The translations under genes were made by a program, and so were the position numbers. Positions 31,801 through 34,431 of a stretch of DNA of 34,431 bases are shown here, one piece after another. Each line of letters begins with the position of its first letter. Positions within the stretch are counted from its first letter, which is position 1. Origin of the DNA: Myxococcales bacterium (GTDB lineage Bacteria > Myxococcota_A > Polyangia > Polyangiales > Houyiibacteriaceae); the NCBI GenBank assembly GCA_019637115.1, contig JAHBWH010000079.1, positions 1-34,431 on the forward strand, read 5' to 3'. Under the pieces are notes generated by a model. The model searched no databases. It was not told the origin of the DNA and saw nothing but the letters and a program-made list of their open reading frames with translations.

Positions 31801-34431
31801 GACCGCCCGTCCGACGACCGCCCGCCCGACGACCGCCCGTCCGACGACCGCCCGTCCGACGACCGCCCGTCCGACTTCCTCGACGCCGACGACGCGCCCG
31901 CGGCGTCGGCGTCGAGGACGACGCGACTCGCCAACGCCCCAGGGTCACCGAGGAGCTCCCGCAGGCGCGCGTCGGGCCAGATGAGCGCGTTGGGCGCGGC
32001 CAGCTCGCCTTCGAGGTCGGGGATCCAGGCGCGCTCGCGGAGGCCCCAGGCATCGACGAGCCGCGGCGTCGCGCGGGCCCGCGAGGCCACGTACCGCGCG
32101 AGCGCGTGCGCGGCCGCGCGCGGCAGGCGCGCCACGACGTCGAGCTTCTCGAGCACGCGCGCGTCGTCGAGCTCCGATCGAGCGCCGCAGGCCGCGAGCA
32201 GGCGACGGCTGGGGGCGTCGAAGGACGATGCGTCGATCGCTGGCGGCGGCGCGTCGAGGAAGCGTCCGGGGTCGACTGAATGTTCGCGCGCGAGCTCGGG
32301 TGGCGGCATCCACGCGAAGCGCGGCTTCTCCCACCGTCGCAAAGAGCCCCCTGCCGTGCGCTCCCAGACCGGCACCTCGAGGCGCGCCCGGACGCCGAGC
32401 CGACGCAGCCGCCGGTCGAGCGCCGCGTCGTCCGCGTCGTCGGCGCCGATCGCGCGCGAGAGGAAGCGGACGAGCTCGAGCGCGCGCTCCACGTCGTCCG
32501 CGGCAGCGGCCTCGTCGAGCGCGTCGAGCACGCGCTCCACGATCACCCGCCGTGTCTCGCGATCGAGCGCGTAGCGTGCGCGGAGCCAGTCGGCGACGTC
32601 GCGCGGCACCTCCGGGGAGAGCCCCCACCCGAGCCCGAGGTCCGGCACCTCGGGATCGAGCACGAGCTCGCGGAGCGCGCTCGGCGCCCCCGCGCGCGAC
32701 GGGAAGACGCGCGCCGCCCCCAGGATCGAGCGCGCCTCCTCGTCGGCGTCCAGGGCGTCGCGCGCGTCGCGCAGCCACGCCACGAGCGCCGGGAGCGGGG
32801 CCGACGCCGTCTCGCGCAGCGCGTGCGCGACGCGCCGGACCGGCAGCGGGCGCACGCGCGGGCGCGAAGCCTCGGCGAGGAGCGTCGCCCACTCGGCATC
32901 GGCGAGCTCGCGCACGAGGGACTCGGCGGCGGTCGTCGGCCGCGTCGGCTGCACGCCAGCCGTAGGCTGCCGTGTCGCCCCCTCGGCGGCCGGAGGCGGA
33001 CCCAGCCCGGCACCAGCCGAAGGCTCGTCCGCGGATGGCGGCCACGTCGGCTCCGCGCCGGGCGTCGTCGACCGCGTCGGCCCCGCGCCCTCGACGCCCG
33101 CGCCGTGGGCGCGAGCGGGCTCCGTCAGCGCCGCGAGCAGCCCGCGCGTCGGCTCGCTCGCCTCGAAGCAGACGCCGCGGACGAGCCGCGTCTCGACGTC
33201 CAACGTGAGCGGCGCGTCCGTCGCCCGTGCTCGGTCGAGGAGAGGCGCCGCGTCGAGGATGCCCGCCAGCGCGGCGATCGCCTCGCGAGACCGAAACGGC
33301 CTCGGCTGCGCGTCGAGCCGCGCGCCTGGGACGAGCGGGGCGTGCACGTCGGCGACGGTCGCAACGTCTGCATCGGGCGCGTTCACTCGCGTGCCGACCG
33401 CCGCGCGCGGCGACTCGAGCGTATTGCGCGCACCGACGCTCGGCCGAGGCGAGCTGGCGACCTCGTCGGGCGGTGGCAAGAGCCGCGCGGCCAAGAAGGC
33501 CGCCGGCGCAGCGCGCGGGAGCCCGAGCTCGAGCACGACGCTGGCGGCCTCGTCGTCGAAGAGAGAGGCATCGAGCCACGGATCGTCGGCGGTGGCGGCG
33601 AGCAATCGCCCGACGTCCGCCGCCAAGAGCAGCTCCGTCGCGGGACGGCGTGGCCCGCGCCGCGACGCGAAGAGCGGCAAGCTCGCGAGCGTCCTACGGG
33701 TCGCGTCGTCGAGCGCGTCCGGGTGTGCGCGCGCGAGCGAGAGCAGCGCCGCGGGGCCCGTCCGCAGCGACGCGGCGCGCCGCAGCACGTCGAGCGGGCT
33801 CGGCGGTAGCGATCCGAGCGCGTCGAGGAGCGGCGCGAGCCGCGCCTCGTCGTCCGTCGCGAGCAGTGGCCACGGTCCGCTCGAGAGCAGTGGCCGCAGC
33901 GCGCCCGCGCGGTGCACGGCGCGCTCGTCGGGCGCTCGCCACGCCCCGAGCGCCCGCGCCACGCCGCGGGTGTCGACGAAGAGCGGCGCGGCGGCGAGCG
34001 GCGAGAGCGAAGACGGCCCGAGCCGACGCGCCGCCTCCGCGAGCGCGTCGTAAAGCGCCGCGCGCAGCGCGGGGGAGCGGAGCAGGGGCGGAGCAGCGCT
34101 CGCCACGGCCGGGTCCGCTGCGCGACGGAGAGGCACGCGACCCCTCGCGCCCGTGCCCGTGGCAGCCGCGCGATCGTGCGCGTCCACGTCCACGTCCACG
34201 TCCACGTCCACGACGTCCACGACGTCCACGACGTCCACGACGTCCACGACGTCCACGACGTCCACGACGTCCACGACGTCCACGACGTCCACGTCGTCCA
34301 CGTCCACGTCCACGTCCACGTGCGCGTGCGCGTGCGCGGGCGGGTCCGTCGCCGAACGCGAGTCCGAGTCCGAGTCCGAGTCCGTGTCCGAGTCCGAGTC
34401 CGAGTCCGAGTCCGTGTCCGTGTCCGAGTCC
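28839..34431 (-). CDS. Giant sacsin-like protein with C-terminal transglutaminase domain (5' end outside window)
   Basis: About 1,863 codons, open to the window edge, so the N-terminus is missing. Much of it is Leu/Ala/Arg-rich helical sequence punctuated by short LPLFxxxxG-type strands (SLPLFASRRG, ARVFPSRAG, AWIPDLEGELAAP, LRLIDDEGVARAPG). These resemble sacsin repeats, whose proteins carry an N-terminal Hsp90-like ATPase that would lie outside the window. The C-terminus holds a transglutaminase-like fold: Cys in GVCYELNALACELMRRAGVP (29400-29402), His in DHLWAL (29292-29294) and Asp in PIDAST (29232-29234), followed by a basic tail. Three disordered tracts (DS/TD, VDV and SDGRS repeats) interrupt it. 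A role as chaperone-like scaffold with a protein-modifying domain is inferred from architecture only. The stop is followed by a hairpin. Confidence 0.8.
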   Translation of the reverse strand, partial: DSDTDTDSDSDSDSDTDSDSDSDSRSATDPPAHAHAHVDVDVDVDDVDVVDVVDVVDVVDVVDVVDVVDVVDVVDVDVDVDVDAHDRAAATGTGARGRVPLRRAADPAVASAAPPLLRSPALRAALYDALAEAARRLGPSSLSPLAAAPLFVDTRGVARALGAWRAPDERAVHRAGALRPLLSSGPWPLLATDDEARLAPLLDALGSLPPSPLDVLRRAASLRTGPAALLSLARAHPDALDDATRRTLASLPLFASRRGPRRPATELLLAADVGRLLAATADDPWLDASLFDDEAASVVLELGLPRAAPAAFLAARLLPPPDEVASSPRPSVGARNTLESPRAAVGTRVNAPDADVATVADVHAPLVPGARLDAQPRPFRSREAIAALAGILDAAPLLDRARATDAPLTLDVETRLVRGVCFEASEPTRGLLAALTEPARAHGAGVEGAGPTRSTTPGAEPTWPPSADEPSAGAGLGPPPAAEGATRQPTAGVQPTRPTTAAESLVRELADAEWATLLAEASRPRVRPLPVRRVAHALRETASAPLPALVAWLRDARDALDADEEARSILGAARVFPSRAGAPSALRELVLDPEVPDLGLGWGLSPEVPRDVADWLRARYALDRETRRVIVERVLDALDEAAAADDVERALELVRFLSRAIGADDADDAALDRRLRRLGVRARLEVPVWERTAGGSLRRWEKPRFAWMPPPELAREHSVDPGRFLDAPPPAIDASSFDAPSRRLLAACGARSELDDARVLEKLDVVARLPRAAAHALARYVASRARATPRLVDAWGLRERAWIPDLEGELAAPNALIWPDARLRELLGDPGALASRVVLDADAAGASSASRKSDGRSSDGRSSDGRSSGGRSSDGRSSDGRSSDGRSSDARSSDARSSDARSTDARSTDARSTGTTSTDARSSDGRSSDGRSSEARSSDARSSNARSSDVAAGRAAAARPGSRAPGNGALRLPDPSIVELLRGSREGGLEGEADGRVVGRFGFRTIATAEPRELVAALGDRLPTDALLAWLEEGLGERRFSPEDVRDAFAGLRLIDDEGVARAPGQLARAEARALFGARRADWPAGNATPRLARALGVPARPDARMIVDFLVELGDEPSGERADEDALCARVPACLDRLAQIAPDEVLPPNAVVAVRLGDRVTLLRVDDPRVRTWGPPPLAAALEAVALDASTLDVAEPLPLARDPAIARLLARSGVPDLGERARLERVTPGPRPSPRVAAALDARAAALFARLAPHLPRLAPDRPIDALVVHESLALEVTLELGAGPRLALEADAAIDGRVLRATAIALEEPARLADALSDDAARREALGAWLRSIDDVDEAPTPPAPPPRRIASGEGLMARVRRFFRGARDDAGDARDEARAQGSDARTSREAAGPRSKPPPSASTVGSGRSRTSGVERSSAGDEAFFRARERLEGQLETTEGWVERRREVPTYGFAFTPERLAPPWAYAPNLVGVRFDRRTQRWLPAPLDVPAARGEAGVLALRGRLPAGRSLLPIPHYGALDTIVVDHDEGPSALSFGRRDPRLRVEGPLTSVHLAESSDVTLRVTLGPAPALDGLTAGATPAAALERTVPDDELPDEVHDFLGALEDDAASALERARRVRDFVRARYRYDPTYLEDASVGRWLARATRGRANVHVAALHAGRDGRHLGAGVCYELNALACELMRRAGVPAALATGWVMDGGHLSEPDHLWALALLEDAHGAPAWIPIDASTTRDGRPLRVARRPPGRFRAPRDRSASAPRGWSGDAGDPAEHRAGRRGTPARQEGGERRGAGQRRRAEAPTKVDRSQRRPPRVELSRVLHHLAHLSGEPLEDAERRAILEALDDPRAAKAILERLRRR
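31585..31875 (-). repeat. 15-bp minisatellite encoding SDGRS pentapeptides
   Basis: About 19.4 units of GACGACCGCCCGTCC read on the coding strand as SDGRS, with SDARS, TDARS, SGGRS, SEARS and SNARS variants. Being a multiple of three, it keeps the giant protein's frame and gives a hydrophilic linker between two helical regions. Confidence 0.95.
34182..34325 (-). repeat. 6- and 9-bp repeats encoding a VDV tract
   Basis: GTCCAC hexamers flank a core of GTCCACGAC nonamers (about 34205-34290), read on the coding strand as VD and VVD repeats; GTGCGC units at the right end encode HA. Frame is preserved throughout. Confidence 0.92.
34359..34431 (-). repeat. 6-bp repeats encoding a Ser-Asp tract, continues past window
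   Basis: GAGTCC units with a few GTGTCC variants, read on the coding strand as SD with occasional TD. The same reading frame as the giant gene, and it runs to the last base. Confidence 0.9.

Noticed and set aside
34182-34325. VDV tract as a coiled coil or Ca-binding RTX repeat
   Set aside because: It lacks the GGxGxD pattern and heptads; it is simple 6/9-bp repeat DNA.

Overview
The window is very GC-rich and codes densely on both strands. Its gene content suggests a myxobacterium of the Sandaracinus/Polyangiales kind (Myxococcota). The pointers are eukaryote-like Ser/Thr kinases (one fused to an AAA ATPase and TPR-like helices), a sigma-54 activator co-transcribed with a kinase, several lipoproteins with G/D-rich linkers and Cys-rich or 'DNDCDG' motifs, and a giant sacsin-like protein. 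The assignment rests on gene content and composition only. No rRNA, tRNA, CRISPR array, phage or transposase gene was seen.

Layout. 1-2996: 3' end of a membrane Ser/Thr kinase, a SelO-type pseudokinase (protein AMPylator), and a small CcmH-like protein facing it. 3196-8540 (minus strand): a two-gene operon with a 4-bp start/stop overlap, a GAF/AAA+/Fis sigma-54 activator followed by a kinase-ATPase-TPR signalling protein. 8653-9771: 6-phosphofructokinase, divergent from that operon. 10026-15230: two tandem paralogous secreted proteins with Ig-like front domains and what I read as a BPI/TULIP-like lipid-binding back half. 15326-18114 (minus strand): a probable zinc-starvation regulon with a DUF1826 gene, a COG0523 (CobW-like) GTPase and WD40 gene joined by a deletion, and a lipoprotein. 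Each of the three transcription units has the same inverted repeat, TGCAA-N5-TTRCA (one arm base differs at the third), in front of it. 18172-20163: a LysR regulator divergent from a quinone-oxidoreductase-like gene with two operator copies between them. 20218-22075: two divergent unknown genes with a repeated, hairpin-containing spacer. 22120-24719: AlkC DNA glycosylase and a P-domain lipoprotein. 24935-28499: a SEC-C zinc-motif protein of about 825 residues behind a fresh 76-bp tandem duplication, and a Cys-rich lipoprotein. 28839-34431 (minus strand): the C-terminal 1,860 or so residues of a giant sacsin-like/transglutaminase protein containing three in-frame low-complexity repeat tracts. 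It runs off the window.

The most noteworthy observations are the three-site operator family that ties the zinc-type genes together; the deletion that fuses the GTPase and WD40 genes; a small dispersed repeat (143 and 89 bp copies) with a GNRA-type hairpin, one copy lying in frame inside the kinase-TPR gene; the bacterial BPI-like lipoprotein pair; and the repeat-rich giant protein. Because GC content is extreme, most long open frames antisense to or overlapping these genes are shadows and were left out.
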